64,000 bases of DNA, taken from contig NVXR01000009.1 of the NCBI GenBank assembly GCA_002733995.1, forward strand, positions 1 to 64,000, written 5' to 3'. Positions 36,302-45,594 of the stretch are shown piece after piece. The translations under genes were made by a program, and so were the position numbers. The notes under the pieces were generated by a model. The model saw only the letters and a list, made by a program, of their open reading frames with translations. It made no database searches and was not told the origin of the DNA. The first letter of the stretch is position 1, and each line of letters opens with the position of its first letter. This stretch comes from Desulfotalea sp. (GTDB lineage: Bacteria > Desulfobacterota > Desulfobulbia > Desulfobulbales > Desulfocapsaceae).

Positions 36302-37964
36302 GCAGGAAAACACGTATTTGGATATAAGCTTTGCCAACTTTTTAGCGGCTCGATCAGGCCTTGATGGAAGGCAGAAGGATGAATTTAACGCAATAGTTTT
36401 ACGTCTTTCAGCGTCGCTGGCAGAGGGGCATAGTTGTCTCAATGTTTCGCCAGTGGAAGAGCAATTGCTCAGCAACCTCAGTCTTGTTGCCGTGACTGGT
36501 CGGCAGGATGCCACCTCTCTCACGCCTCTGGTCTTGCATGGCACCAACCTCTATCTTGCACGCTATTATAATTACGAAAGCCGACTCGCCCGTCAGTTGC
36601 GGGTTCTTGCCGATAAGCGCTTTACAGAAGAGGCCGACTCCGACATTATCGATATCCTTTTTCCAGGTGAGTCGGCAGCCGGCAGCGATCAGATGCGAGC
36701 CGCTTTAACAGCACTGGCAAGGCCACTCATTATAGTCAATGGAGGCCCTGGGACCGGTAAGACAACCACTGTTGTAAAAATGTTGTCGCTGCTTGTTGCA
36801 AGCAGTAACACATCCCTGCGAATAGGTCTTGCGGCCCCCACCGGAAAAGCTGCAATGCGATTGAGTGAATCCATAGGTAACAGTCTTGAAAAACTTGGTC
36901 TGCCCGATGCTGTTCGAGAAGCAATGCCAAAGACTGCTGTGACCCTCCATCGCCTTCTTGGAGTGCAAAAGAATTCGCCGCAATTTAGGCATAGCAGTGC
37001 ACGACCGTTGGCCCATGATGTCGTGGTGATTGACGAAGCGTCCATGGTTGACCTGGCTATGATGAGCAAACTTGTTGATGCACTCAAGCCCGGAAGTCGT
37101 CTGATTTTGCTAGGCGATAAGGATCAGCTGGCCTCTGTTGAATCCGGGGCGGTTTTGGCAGATCTTATCTCTAGTTTCCCTGCGAGTAGTGTTGAGCTGA
37201 GAAAAACCTACAGATTTGACGATAATATTAAACAGTTAGCGACAAGTATTAACGCTTCGGAGCATGAACAGGTATGGCAACAGCTCACAGGTGCTACAGC
37301 TGATAATGTCTCTCTTTGTGCAGCAGACGATCTGTACAGTTATTTAAGTCTTCGTTATGGTGATTATCTGAGTTTTGTCCAGGACATTACCTCTCCGCTA
37401 GAATCGGATGTCCGGGATATCTTTTCGCGGTTTAATAACTTTCAGGTTCTTTGTTGTGTCGCCTTTTCTGAGCGTGGTGTTATGGCGATAAATCGCCGCG
37501 TGGAACAACGTCTTGCAGCAAAAGGATTGCAGTGCAAGCATAACGAATGGTATCCCGGAAGACCGGTTTTAATTACCCGTAATGATTATGGTCTGGACCT
37601 GTATAACGGGGATATTGGTATCTGTCTGTGGAGTAGTGAAAAACAAGGATTACGGGTGTGGTTCGAACGTCCTGATGGCAGTCTCAGAAGTTGTGCAATC
37701 AATATGTTGCCAACCTTTGAGACGGTCTATGCTATGACCATACACAAGAGCCAGGGCTCTGAATTTGGAGAGGTTCTTGTGGTATTGCCAAAGGAAGACA
37801 ATCGAGTGCTTAGTCGTCAACTTATCTATACGGCAGTCACCCGTGCAAAACAAAAGGTAAGTATTGTCGCTGATCGTTCTATTCTAAAACTGGCACTCCT
37901 CAGGCAGCATCCGCGACGTTCGGGCCTCAGAGAGATGATCGTGCAAGAATCGATGCCTCGCTGA
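36291..37964 (+). CDS. recD: Exodeoxyribonuclease V alpha subunit RecD
   Basis: This protein of about 557 residues is an SF1B helicase with Walker A in VNGGPGTGKTTTVVKML (about residues 150-166), VVIDEASMVDLAMM, LLGDKDQLASVESGAVLAD, and the C-terminal TIHKSQGSEF and YTAVTRAK motifs. It is the 5'-3' motor of RecBCD. The frame also contains a GTG (36279) and an ATG (36285) inside recB. I prefer the ATG at 36291, preceded by GAGG and overlapping the recB stop by 11 bases. Confidence 0.95.
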   Translation: MESKQENTYLDISFANFLAARSGLDGRQKDEFNAIVLRLSASLAEGHSCLNVSPVEEQLLSNLSLVAVTGRQDATSLTPLVLHGTNLYLARYYNYESRLARQLRVLADKRFTEEADSDIIDILFPGESAAGSDQMRAALTALARPLIIVNGGPGTGKTTTVVKMLSLLVASSNTSLRIGLAAPTGKAAMRLSESIGNSLEKLGLPDAVREAMPKTAVTLHRLLGVQKNSPQFRHSSARPLAHDVVVIDEASMVDLAMMSKLVDALKPGSRLILLGDKDQLASVESGAVLADLISSFPASSVELRKTYRFDDNIKQLATSINASEHEQVWQQLTGATADNVSLCAADDLYSYLSLRYGDYLSFVQDITSPLESDVRDIFSRFNNFQVLCCVAFSERGVMAINRRVEQRLAAKGLQCKHNEWYPGRPVLITRNDYGLDLYNGDIGICLWSSEKQGLRVWFERPDGSLRSCAINMLPTFETVYAMTIHKSQGSEFGEVLVVLPKEDNRVLSRQLIYTAVTRAKQKVSIVADRSILKLALLRQHPRRSGLREMIVQESMPR

Positions 37965-38149
37965 TTGTTGGTGTAATTGGTCCAGGCTATACTCTTAATT
38001 ACCTCTGTCTCGTGGCATCATCTTGTCGCTTCTCTATATTTTCTCTAGTGGATGCTTATCATTATAATTGTGCGGCAGAATTTGAGTCGCCACAACATCA
38101 TAGTATGTGCAAAATATTCGGATAACTATTTAAGAACAGGAGGTCAACC

Positions 38150-38506
38150 ATGGCAGAATTATCATGTTGCGGAAAAATAATTACACTTGATAAAGATGGG
38201 TTTATGACAGAACCTGATATGTGGGATGATTGTGTTGCTCAAACCATAGCGAAAAAGGAAGGCATTGATAGTATAACCAATGAACAGAAAAAAATTATTC
38301 AATTCATGCGCTTCTACCACGCTAAGCATCATAATTGGCCAATTTTACACAATGTGTGTAAACAGGTTCGGCAGTCGAGTGGCTGCGTGTATAACGAATT
38401 TAATAACCCCGAAAAAGCTTGGAAGATTGCAGGATTACCCCGGTTTGATGGGGTCCATTTTGTGAAGCTGGATGGAGAGAATTACATAATGGAAGACTAC
38501 TGTTAA
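38150..38506 (+). CDS. DsrC/TusE-family protein with an unusual C-terminus
   Basis: This 118-residue protein follows the DsrC fold: the DKDGFMTEPDMWDD beginning, a helix with IIQFMRFYHAKHHNWP, and the WKIAGLP segment (about residues 91-97). DsrC carries sulfur to or from dissimilatory sulfite reductase through two C-terminal Cys. Here the inner Cys position, usually before KIAGLP, is Trp, and the tail after AGLP is extended by about 20 residues and ends in Asp-Tyr-Cys. Further Cys sit at residues 6-7, 28, 70 and 79. It is a divergent paralog, possibly of the regulatory RspA-like group. AGGAGGT is the ribosome-binding site, and no dsrAB gene is nearby. Confidence 0.9.
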   Translation: MAELSCCGKIITLDKDGFMTEPDMWDDCVAQTIAKKEGIDSITNEQKKIIQFMRFYHAKHHNWPILHNVCKQVRQSSGCVYNEFNNPEKAWKIAGLPRFDGVHFVKLDGENYIMEDYC

Positions 38507-39244
38507 TCGGTTTAGCTCAACAAGGAGCCTGTCTGGGGATTGCCTTTTACTCAAACTCTTCGAAGTCTTTAAAAAAATGACGCTCGTAGAGAAGCAAGCG
38601 AAGTGATACTTCGTTGCAAAATTAGGTTGAGGGTATTGTATGTCTCTTGATGAGAGAGAAGATGTTATTTCCGGCGAGGCTCCTTGATACGCTGTAGAAG
38701 GTGCTATGCAACTGGTATTTAGGCGTGGCCTTCTTGTGTCGAATCTGCAATATAATGCCTTTTTGCTGTCAATCAGTTCGATTCAGAGAATGTACTCTTC
38801 GTGCTGCAACTCCCTATTTCCCCATTATTTAAGAATAACACGCTGAACTCTTCAGCGCTGCTGTGGCTCGTGTTGTCCATTGGTTCATAAATCTCACCTG
38901 TACTACCCTATCTAGATGATGTATTGTAATTACAAGCTTCTTTCGCCAGACGAGTGCTTCGTCTGGGGAAGCTGTTTACCGTTGACTGGGAAAAATATAG
39001 AGGAAGTGGGTGCTATTTTTCATGACTATTGTCGTCTTCCCAGGTAAGTGATTGAGAACAGGAAATAACACTTCACATCTTTTTTAAGAAGAAAAATTCA
39101 CAATGTTCACCAAAGATCTGTGCATATGGCACCGCTGTTGTCTGTATGTTGTGCAATAGGCAGAGCTTACTTGTGTCTATTGTCAAACAGCGTTGAACAT
39201 GGCATCGTCCTGTCGATAAAAAAAATGAGGGATACGAGGGAAAT
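38507..39244. other. 738-base gap between the DsrC paralog and the SIMPL gene
   Basis: No protein-coding frame with a start, ribosome-binding site and sensible length was found on either strand. The region is not especially A+T-rich. The only clear structure is the composite hairpin at 38935-38973. The last 60 bases hold the GAGGGA ribosome-binding site of the next gene. A small RNA is possible but is not shown by the sequence. Confidence 0.5.
38935..38973. other. Composite hairpin in the long gap
   Basis: The outer arms AGCTTC (38935-38940) and GAAGCT (38968-38973) enclose a perfect stem CCAGACGA/TCGTCTGG (38946-38953, 38959-38966) with a 5-base loop. No T run follows. It might be part of a small RNA, a leader structure or a protein-binding site. 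Confidence 0.45.
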
Positions 39245-39934
39245 ATGAAATATTTTGTCCAAATTCTTTTACTGCTTTTGCCTTTGAGTTTTGCCTATGG
39301 CGGAGTTATTCAACCACATATTGTCGTGTTTGGTTCCGCTGAAATGCAAGTGATTCCAGATGAAATAAAATGGTCTCTGACCGTGAAAACTGTTGGCACA
39401 ATTGCGGCTAAAGTAGCGCAGAAGCATATCGTGGATGTTGATAATGTTTTGCAGGCGCTAGCTGGTCTTGGTCTGGAAAAAAATGCAGTTCAGACGACAA
39501 ACATGCAGCTTAAAGAAAATTGGGAATATCGAAATAATAGTAGGGAAAAAAACGGCTATTATGCTTTTACAGGTATCCAGTTTACAACCGATGATTTTGT
39601 AACATATACTGACTACTGGACTAAGGTAACATCTTTAGCCAATGTATCCGTTGCAGGTGTTTACTTTGCTCTTGCAAACAGAACAGCGATAGAAGATCAG
39701 GTGAAAATCCTAGCAATTAAGCAGGGGCGAGAAAAAGCAAAAGGCTTTGCCGCAGCCCTTGGGGCCCAACTCGGTTCTCCAATACTTATAGAAGAGCTCG
39801 ACGATGGGAACTATTTCTCCAACGAACCAATGTATGAGATGGCTATGAAGAGTGATGGCGGCCGCCGAAAGGCTGTATCACCGGGTAGAGAGGTTGTGAG
39901 AGCACGAGTCAAATTGCTGTTTATGTTGGAATAG
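39245..39934 (+). CDS. Secreted SIMPL-domain (DUF541) protein
   Basis: This 229-residue protein has a cleavable-looking signal peptide (residues 1-19, YFVQILLLLLPLSFAYG) and then the SIMPL/DUF541 pattern: HIVVFGSAEMQVIPDEIKWSLTV, alternating strands, and a C-terminal KAKGFAAALGAQLGSPILIEE block. Family members are envelope proteins of uncertain function, some linked to stress resistance. GAGGGA precedes the ATG. It stands alone. Confidence 0.88.
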   Translation: MKYFVQILLLLLPLSFAYGGVIQPHIVVFGSAEMQVIPDEIKWSLTVKTVGTIAAKVAQKHIVDVDNVLQALAGLGLEKNAVQTTNMQLKENWEYRNNSREKNGYYAFTGIQFTTDDFVTYTDYWTKVTSLANVSVAGVYFALANRTAIEDQVKILAIKQGREKAKGFAAALGAQLGSPILIEELDDGNYFSNEPMYEMAMKSDGGRRKAVSPGREVVRARVKLLFMLE

Positions 39935-40144
39935 TAAGCAGTTAGTTCTTTGGTCGTACGGGTGTGATGTTCGCCTAAGACCTTCTTGGGGGCTGATGTA
40001 CGCTTTAGAACTCCAATTGAGCGGAGTTGTTGCACGACTAGCAACGACAGGTGAGGGAGCGGCTACTGGAGAGCTCTCGGCAGGGGAAAAAATAATAACA
40101 ATATGGAGTGTTATTATTAAAGCCGTTTATTCAATGGTGGTTGG

Positions 40145-40732
40145 ATGACAGATACGACAGATTTTGATGTATTAAAACAACTTGCCACCTCACTCGGTGC
40201 AAGTGACGTGACTGTAATTCCTACCCACAGGATAAAAATAGATGAGAAACTCGTAGATTTCTGTAAAGAGCCCCGTTGTGAAAATTACGGGCTTTCCCCC
40301 GGCTGCCCTCCCCATGTCACTGGGCCTGATGGCTTTCGGGCTTTATTGGAGGATCGATCCCATGTACTTGTGGTGCGCATCGTTGTACCTTCGGCAGTCC
40401 TTTTTTCTGATGAACGAAGAGAACTTATGGCTTTTTTGCATGAGCTGGTTGCCACAGTGGAACTTGCGGCCATAAAAAGGGGATATAAAAAAGCCATGGC
40501 CTTTGCCGGTGGTTCATGTAAGGATCTATTTTGCTTTGATGAAGAGGATTGTAATGTGCTCTCGGGGCGGGGGGAGTGTCGTAATCCAACTCGTTCCAGG
40601 CCATCTATGTCCGGCTTTGGAGTCAATGTTTCGCATCTTCTGCAGACCTGTGGGTGGGACCCAAATATAAAGGTCAAACAACCGGGTGACGAGCCGCTTA
40701 GTTGGGTTGCTGGAATTGTATTGTTGGGATAA
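40145..40732 (+). CDS. DUF2284 predicted metal-binding protein
   Basis: This 195-residue Cys-rich protein has the DUF2284 pattern: DFCKEPRCENYGLSPGCPPH (about residues 38-57), AFAGGSCKDLFCF (about 119-131) and the later Cys in GECRNPTRSRPSMS. The eight or so spaced cysteines suggest an Fe-S cluster or another metal site. The biochemical role of the family is unknown. GGTGG forms a weak ribosome-binding site. It stands alone. Confidence 0.88.
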   Translation: MTDTTDFDVLKQLATSLGASDVTVIPTHRIKIDEKLVDFCKEPRCENYGLSPGCPPHVTGPDGFRALLEDRSHVLVVRIVVPSAVLFSDERRELMAFLHELVATVELAAIKRGYKKAMAFAGGSCKDLFCFDEEDCNVLSGRGECRNPTRSRPSMSGFGVNVSHLLQTCGWDPNIKVKQPGDEPLSWVAGIVLLG

Positions 40733-40984
40733 TTGTATTGCTATTCCGCTAGCCCAGCCGTATCAGCAATATAGCATTGCCTGTAACTGTCTCCCAGTGC
40801 TGCAAGTTCATTTGTTTGTCCCGAGTATTTTTTATTGGAAATAACGCAGATCATAATGGTTGACGCTGGAGTGGCTGATACTGGGGTCTATTAATTTTTT
40901 ATTGTAGTTTAAAAGAATCTGTTTGTATTGGCACGTATGCTTATTAAAACCTGCAGACAGGTGCTTACTTTAGGGAGGAGTTAG

Positions 40985-41800
40985 ATGGTAGACTTTTTGA
41001 TGCAGTTTAACCCTGTTACCCAAGCGCTGTTGGCTACACTCTTTACCTGGGGAGTAACAGCGGCTGGAGCCGCACTTGTTTTTTTCGCCGAAGAAATAAA
41101 AGCAAAAACCATGGATGGGATGCTTGGCTTTGCAGCTGGTGTAATGATTGCCGCCAGTTTTTGGTCGTTGCTTGCGCCCGGTATTGAGATGGCCGAATCC
41201 CTGGGACACACCCCTTGGCTCACGGCGGTAATAGGATTTCTCGGTGGTGGGATTTTTATGAGGGTGACAGATAAGTTTCTGCCGCATTTACATCCAGGTT
41301 TGAAGATGAGTCAGAGTGAAGGGGTGAAGACGTCTTGGCAACGCTCCACCTTGCTTGTTCTTGCTATAACACTACATAATATTCCTGAAGGGCTTGCTGT
41401 TGGGGTGGCTTTTGGTGCTGTAGCCGCAGATCTGCCATCGGCTACGATTGGTGGTGCTATTGCCCTTGCAATAGGTATCGGCATTCAGAATTTTCCTGAA
41501 GGTACCGCTGTCTCCATGCCGCTAAGGCGTGAGGGCATGAGCAAGAAGAAGAGTTTTATGATGGGACAGGCTTCGGGGATAGTGGAGCCAATTGCCGGTG
41601 TTTTTGGTGCTTATTTCGTCTTAAAAATGCAAAATATTTTACCATATGCCCTCTGTTTTGCCGCAGGTGCAATGATCTTTGTCGTTGTAGAAGAACTTAT
41701 TCCAGAATCACAACGGAATTATAAGAATATCGACTTTGTAACCATGGCAACTATGGTCGGTTTTTCCGTTATGATGATGCTTGATGTTGCCTTGGGGTGA
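40985..41800 (+). CDS. ZIP-family divalent metal transporter (ZupT/GufA-like)
   Basis: This 271-residue protein has about eight membrane spans and the two ZIP signature helices [16 protein letters not shown] (about residues 132-147) and [16 protein letters not shown] (about 168-183), whose His, Asn, Glu and Pro residues bind the metal. ZIP proteins import zinc and related ions into the cytoplasm. GGGAGGAG is a strong ribosome-binding site. No metal-responsive regulator is adjacent. The exact metal cannot be read from sequence. Confidence 0.93.
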   Translation: MVDFLMQFNPVTQALLATLFTWGVTAAGAALVFFAEEIKAKTMDGMLGFAAGVMIAASFWSLLAPGIEMAESLGHTPWLTAVIGFLGGGIFMRVTDKFLPHLHPGLKMSQSEGVKTSWQRSTLLVLAITLHNIPEGLAVGVAFGAVAADLPSATIGGAIALAIGIGIQNFPEGTAVSMPLRREGMSKKKSFMMGQASGIVEPIAGVFGAYFVLKMQNILPYALCFAAGAMIFVVVEELIPESQRNYKNIDFVTMATMVGFSVMMMLDVALG

Positions 41801-42022
41801 TTAGTCCCCCTCCCTTATTGTCCAGCGATATAGTTGTTTTAGGGGCAGAGATTAGATGTATATACCGCCGTGTTACGAGTTATGGGTGCGGTTTGTAGGT
41901 GACAGAAATTGTAGAGTCAACTATCCTTCGTATTCTTTTGGCTTGTTGTCGGGTTTGCTTCTGCTCGTAATAAGTATTTTGTGTTTGATAACGCTACATT
42001 GGGCTGGAAAATAAGGAAGAAA

Positions 42023-42304
42023 ATGAGCGAAGAACAGATATGTAAAAAGCACGGAGATGTCTCCGTATGGATAACCTGTAAACATGTGGGAGAGGGGAGC
42101 GCTGATACGGTCATCTTTAGTGAAAATAAAGATGCCCTTTGTTTCGAATGTGCCCGTAATTTCGACAATCTTACAGAGCTAGATGTGGTATCTATGTGTG
42201 AAGAATGTCTCAAAGATTTCACTGCAAAGTTGATGATAGGCAGCCAAACCTTTGCTAATCTTAACAATCGGATTATGGGGATTGAGCACCTTAAAAAAAA
42301 GTAA
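42023..42304 (+). CDS. Small Cys-rich (zinc-ribbon-like) protein
   Basis: This 93-residue protein starts at the ATG at 42023, preceded by AAGGAAG. A longer GTG-started frame has no such site. Seven cysteines occur in pairs or near-pairs: CKKH, CKHVG, CFEC, CEEC. CFECARN and SMCEECLKDF suggest one or two metal-binding knuckles. It carries a short helical tail. I do not recognise the family. It stands alone between the ZIP transporter and a flavodoxin. Confidence 0.75.
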   Translation: MSEEQICKKHGDVSVWITCKHVGEGSADTVIFSENKDALCFECARNFDNLTELDVVSMCEECLKDFTAKLMIGSQTFANLNNRIMGIEHLKKK

Positions 42305-42468
42305 CTCATCAGCCGCAGTTCCCTCACGTTCATTGTGGTCTTCGCCGGTAGGTTTTGTAAGCCTCAAAGTATATAGTGGACGGCTTTGAAGTACTGATGA
42401 CTCGTTACCGTCGGTGATTCTGGTGCAACTCTATGCCCCCAAATGAGGCCGAAGAGTAAGGTTCACAA

Positions 42469-42930
42469 ATGAAAAAAAAGAACATTCTGATAATCTACCA
42501 TTCCCAAGGTGGCACTATGGAGGCCTTGGCAAGGCGCTTGGCCAAGGGGGCGGGAAAAGAGGAGAATGTCAGCGTAACATTTAAAAAAGCGGTGGATGCC
42601 TGCCTTGAAGATTTGTTGAATTGCAGCGGTATAGCCATCGGATCTCCTGAATATTTTGGCACGATGGCAGGGATGATCAAAGATTTTTTTGATCGAACCT
42701 ATGATGCCGCACAGGCTCAAACTATTGGACTTCCATACATTGTTTTTGTCTCTGCTGGAAATGATGGTAGAGGGGCTATCACTCAAATTGAACGGATTGC
42801 TGCGGGCTATAAATGGAAAAAAGTACAAGAAGCTATTAGAGTTGTTGGCGTGCCAACGGAAGAAGATTTTGTTGGGGTGGAGGATCTTGGGCACGCCCTT
42901 GCTGCTGGTATTGATTTTGGTATTTTCTAA
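42469..42930 (+). CDS. Flavodoxin-family protein
   Basis: This 153-residue protein has the flavodoxin fold: ILIIYHSQGGTMEALARRLAKGA (about residues 5-27) is the phosphate-binding loop of FMN, and IAIGSPEYFGTMAGMIKDFFDR and FVSAGNDGRGA supply the isoalloxazine-binding loops. Members transfer electrons or act as NAD(P)H-dependent FMN reductases. The short length is typical. Its partner cannot be inferred from the neighbours. Confidence 0.9.
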   Translation: MKKKNILIIYHSQGGTMEALARRLAKGAGKEENVSVTFKKAVDACLEDLLNCSGIAIGSPEYFGTMAGMIKDFFDRTYDAAQAQTIGLPYIVFVSAGNDGRGAITQIERIAAGYKWKKVQEAIRVVGVPTEEDFVGVEDLGHALAAGIDFGIF

Positions 42931-42995
42931 ACGCCCATCTCCGCTGTATTGCAACATTTAAGCAAAGAAATCATCTACCATGACCACAAATGATT

Positions 42996-43013
42996 CTGCC
43001 AGTCTCCTGGCAG
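42996..43013. terminator. Small perfect hairpin between convergent genes
   Basis: CTGCCAG (42996-43002) and CTGGCAG (43007-43013) form a 7-bp stem with a 4-base loop. It lies 66 bases past the flavodoxin stop in the spacer before the convergent Lrp-type gene. No long T run follows, so termination is only likely, not certain. Confidence 0.45.
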
Positions 43014-43214
43014 TGGTGACCGAGGCAGGGTAATAGAAATACCATGCCCCCGCTTGTGTCGTATCTTTGTGTGATTGTTACATGCCTTCCTAGAGAAAAG
43101 TCGTCAAGGCAGCTTTGCCATATTTGTGTCTCTCTTTAACCCTATCAGTTAGGTGTGGTGGGGCTTCAAGTGAAAGATCAACTATGCCCCATTCTACAAG
43201 GCCTTAAAAGGTGC

Positions 43215-43685
43215 TTATTTTGCTGTTCCCCAGTCGTACCTCCGTTTGAGAAACTCGAGTGTCAGAGTTGTTTCTATCTTCGTTACACCTTCAATTTCCG
43301 AAATTTTGTTCAAAATGAGTGTGTTGAATTCGTCAAGATCTTTGGCGATGAACTCGGCATCTATACCTGTTGTTCCACCGGTGGTGGCGACAATAAACCA
43401 GAGCATGTCTATCGCTTTGAGGTGTTCTACCACCTGATCCATTCTGCTGAGATCGACGCTAATACGTAAATGGCCAACAATATTGAAACCAAGCTTTATA
43501 GGATTGCTTACAGCAACGATCTGAATTATTTCATTTTTAATGAGCCTGTTTAAGCGGCTTCTGACCGTTCCCTCGGAGACCTTAATCTTTTTGGCGATAT
43601 CTATATTGGATATCCTGCCGTCTTTCTGTAGCAGACTGATGAGGTCACAGTCTATTCTATCTAGTGGTTTGCTCGGTTTAGTCAT
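43215..43685 (-). CDS. Lrp/AsnC-family transcriptional regulator
   Basis: This 156-residue regulator has the N-terminal helix-turn-helix (LDRIDCDLISLLQKDGR...IAKKIKVSEGTVRSRLNRL, about residues 8-50) and the RAM effector/oligomer domain (VAVSNPIKLGFNIVGHLRISV onward). I start it at the ATG at 43685, preceded by AGGAC; the frame upstream has no such site. Family members sense amino acids. It diverges from mmsA and shares with it a palindrome that overlaps both predicted promoters, so it probably controls the 44-48 kb genes and itself (inference). Confidence 0.9.
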   Translation of the reverse strand: MTKPSKPLDRIDCDLISLLQKDGRISNIDIAKKIKVSEGTVRSRLNRLIKNEIIQIVAVSNPIKLGFNIVGHLRISVDLSRMDQVVEHLKAIDMLWFIVATTGGTTGIDAEFIAKDLDEFNTLILNKISEIEGVTKIETTLTLEFLKRRYDWGTAK

Positions 43686-43842
43686 TAAAAGTCCTGCCTG
43701 TAGGTCCTGGTTGCTGGCTCTGATTATTGTACGCTGTATGGGCGATAATATGTAGGGTGTGTGGCTACATATTAACATTAAACGCAGTATTTGTCTATTT
43801 GAATAACATTAAACGTCATATGGTTGTAGGTAATATGCGATA

Positions 43843-43871
43843 TATGTAGGAAACCCCTTGACACGTGTCAA
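43843..43871 (-). promoter_or_regulatory. Predicted promoter of the Lrp-type regulator
   Basis: On the minus strand TTGACA (43871-43866), from the other half of the palindrome, is followed after 17 bases by TACATA (43848-43843). The -10 box is weaker than that on the plus strand. Confidence 0.4.
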
Positions 43872-43872
43872 G
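43857..43872. promoter_or_regulatory. Perfect 16-bp palindrome, candidate operator
   Basis: CTTGACACGTGTCAAG is a perfect palindrome. Each half contains TTGACA, so it offers a consensus -35 box on both strands. An operator for the divergent Lrp-type regulator is the simplest reading. Confidence 0.6.
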
Positions 43873-43886
43873 CCTTGATCTATCCT
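43858..43886 (+). promoter_or_regulatory. Predicted sigma-70 promoter of mmsA
   Basis: TTGACA (43858-43863) is followed after exactly 17 bases by TATCCT (43881-43886). The predicted start lies near 43893, about 190 bases before the mmsA ATG. Confidence 0.6.
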
Positions 43887-44084
43887 GCTGAAACTACGAA
43901 AAATGAAGTTCCTATTCTCTTAATATAGATAAATCGTAGCGCTATCGCCGTCTAGTGGGCCTGCTGGCATACTGTTTTGTGCATGGCATAGGAGAGAGTA
44001 GATTAAAGCGTAAAAATGGATTTTTATAGTTTAGGCCTCGGTCTGAACAGTGGTTCGTTATGAGCAATCGATGGGAGAGATACA

Positions 44085-45539
44085 ATGGCTATTAGAGTAA
44101 TGAAAAATTACATAAATGGTGAGTGGCTTGATTCAGATACCGAGACCTTTGGTGATATCTGGAATCCGGTGTTGGGCAAAAAAATTGCCTCTGTACCCTA
44201 TGGAAACAGGGTGGATGTCGATCGAGCTGTACAGGCAGCTGCCGCAGCCTATCCTGAATGGCGGCAAACCCCACCTCTTGCCAGAGCGAGACTCCTCTTC
44301 AGGCTTAAGGACGCTTTTGAAGAAGCGTTTGAAGAAATTGCACGGATTCTTACCACCGAGCAGGGAAAGGCTATAGACGAATCCAGAGGGGAAGTTCGGC
44401 GGATGATCGAAAATATCGAACATGCCACCGGTGTTACTACTATGATGACAGGCTACTGCCTGGAAGATATAGCAAGGGGCATTGATTCTTCATTGTATCG
44501 CCAGCCCATGGGGGTGTTCGCCTGTGTTGCCCCCTATAATTTTCCAGCCATGGTTCCCTGGTGGTTTATTCCCTATGCACTGGTTACTGGTAACACCTAT
44601 GTTCTCAAGCCATCGGAACAGGTGCCTATGACTCAGAGTCGTATCTTTGAGGTTATCGACGAAGTGGGCTTTCCTGATGGTGTGATTAACATGGTTCACG
44701 GTTCCCATGATGTTGTCAATGCAATCCTGGACCATCCAGATATCCAAGGAGTCTCATTTGTTGGTTCAACCCCCACAGCTCGATATATTTATGAACGATG
44801 TGGGGCAACGGGGAAACGGGTTCAGTCTCTTGGTGGGGCAAAGAATATTGTAGCTATCATGCCAGATGCGAACGTAGATGCCGGCATGCCCTCTTTGATA
44901 ACTTCGTTCTTTGGTTGCGCTGGTCAGCGTTGTCTCTCCGGTTCGATCCTCGCTCCTGTTGGTGGGGATATGGATGGTTTTATAGATAAATTTGTGGCAA
45001 GTGCTAAGGCCATGAAGGTGGGAAATGGATTAGATGAGAGCACGGCTATGGGGCCTTTGGTAAGCAAGACGCATCGGGAGCGTGTACTTGTTTACATAGA
45101 AAAGGGCCTGGAAGAAGGGGCGGACCTTATCCTGGATGGTCGCAACGTTACGGTAGAAGGCTATCCCCAAGGTTTTTTTGTAGGACCAACTATTTTTGAT
45201 AATGTTACGCCGGATATGACTATAGCCAGGGAAGAGATTTTCGGACCGGTGGTGAGTATTATTCGTTCGAAGAGTCTCGACGATGTTATTGAGCTGATTA
45301 ACACCAGAGATTTTGCCAATGCAGCCTGTATTTATACCCAGAATGCCAAGGCAGTACGTGATATGAGATATAAAGCTGCTCCCGGTATGATTGGGGTTAA
45401 TATTGGTATTGCCGCACCAATGGGATTTTTTCCTTTTGGGGGCTCTGGTAATTCTATGTTTGGTGATATTAAAGGCCATGGTCGGGAAAGTTTTCAATTC
45501 TTCACCGATACTAAAGTGATTATTGAAAGATACTTTTAA
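44085..45539 (+). CDS. mmsA: (Methyl)malonate-semialdehyde dehydrogenase (CoA-acylating)
   Basis: This 484-residue aldehyde dehydrogenase has the MMSDH traits: YINGEWLDS at the start, PYNFPAMVPWWFIPYAL (about residues 150-166), a SLGGAKNIV segment that lacks the usual general-base Glu, and the catalytic Cys in GQRCLSGS (about residue 283). The family oxidises malonate or methylmalonate semialdehyde and releases acetyl- or propionyl-CoA with CO2. Next to an omega-aminotransferase this fits breakdown of beta-alanine or 3-aminoisobutyrate. The promoter overlaps the palindrome at 43857. Confidence 0.9.
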   Translation: MAIRVMKNYINGEWLDSDTETFGDIWNPVLGKKIASVPYGNRVDVDRAVQAAAAAYPEWRQTPPLARARLLFRLKDAFEEAFEEIARILTTEQGKAIDESRGEVRRMIENIEHATGVTTMMTGYCLEDIARGIDSSLYRQPMGVFACVAPYNFPAMVPWWFIPYALVTGNTYVLKPSEQVPMTQSRIFEVIDEVGFPDGVINMVHGSHDVVNAILDHPDIQGVSFVGSTPTARYIYERCGATGKRVQSLGGAKNIVAIMPDANVDAGMPSLITSFFGCAGQRCLSGSILAPVGGDMDGFIDKFVASAKAMKVGNGLDESTAMGPLVSKTHRERVLVYIEKGLEEGADLILDGRNVTVEGYPQGFFVGPTIFDNVTPDMTIAREEIFGPVVSIIRSKSLDDVIELINTRDFANAACIYTQNAKAVRDMRYKAAPGMIGVNIGIAAPMGFFPFGGSGNSMFGDIKGHGRESFQFFTDTKVIIERYF

Positions 45540-45594
45540 TGTAACTTTTCAGCGTACTCAAAAAGACGTGCCAAGGTTTTTATCTCGCTGGTTC

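Larger units (their letters stand above)
43686..44084. other. Divergent control region lrp/mmsA
   Basis: This 399-base region has no gene. It holds the 16-bp palindrome at 43857-43872 and the two predicted promoters that use its ends. The lrp leader would be about 150 bases and the mmsA leader about 190 bases. The mmsA ribosome-binding site (GGGAGAG) is at the right end. The stretch next to lrp is A+T-rich with several TATG and ACGT-type repeats. Confidence 0.6.

Noticed and set aside
41981..42022. GTG-started N-terminal extension of the small Cys-rich protein
   Set aside because: The ATG at 42023 has a ribosome-binding site; the upstream GTG does not.
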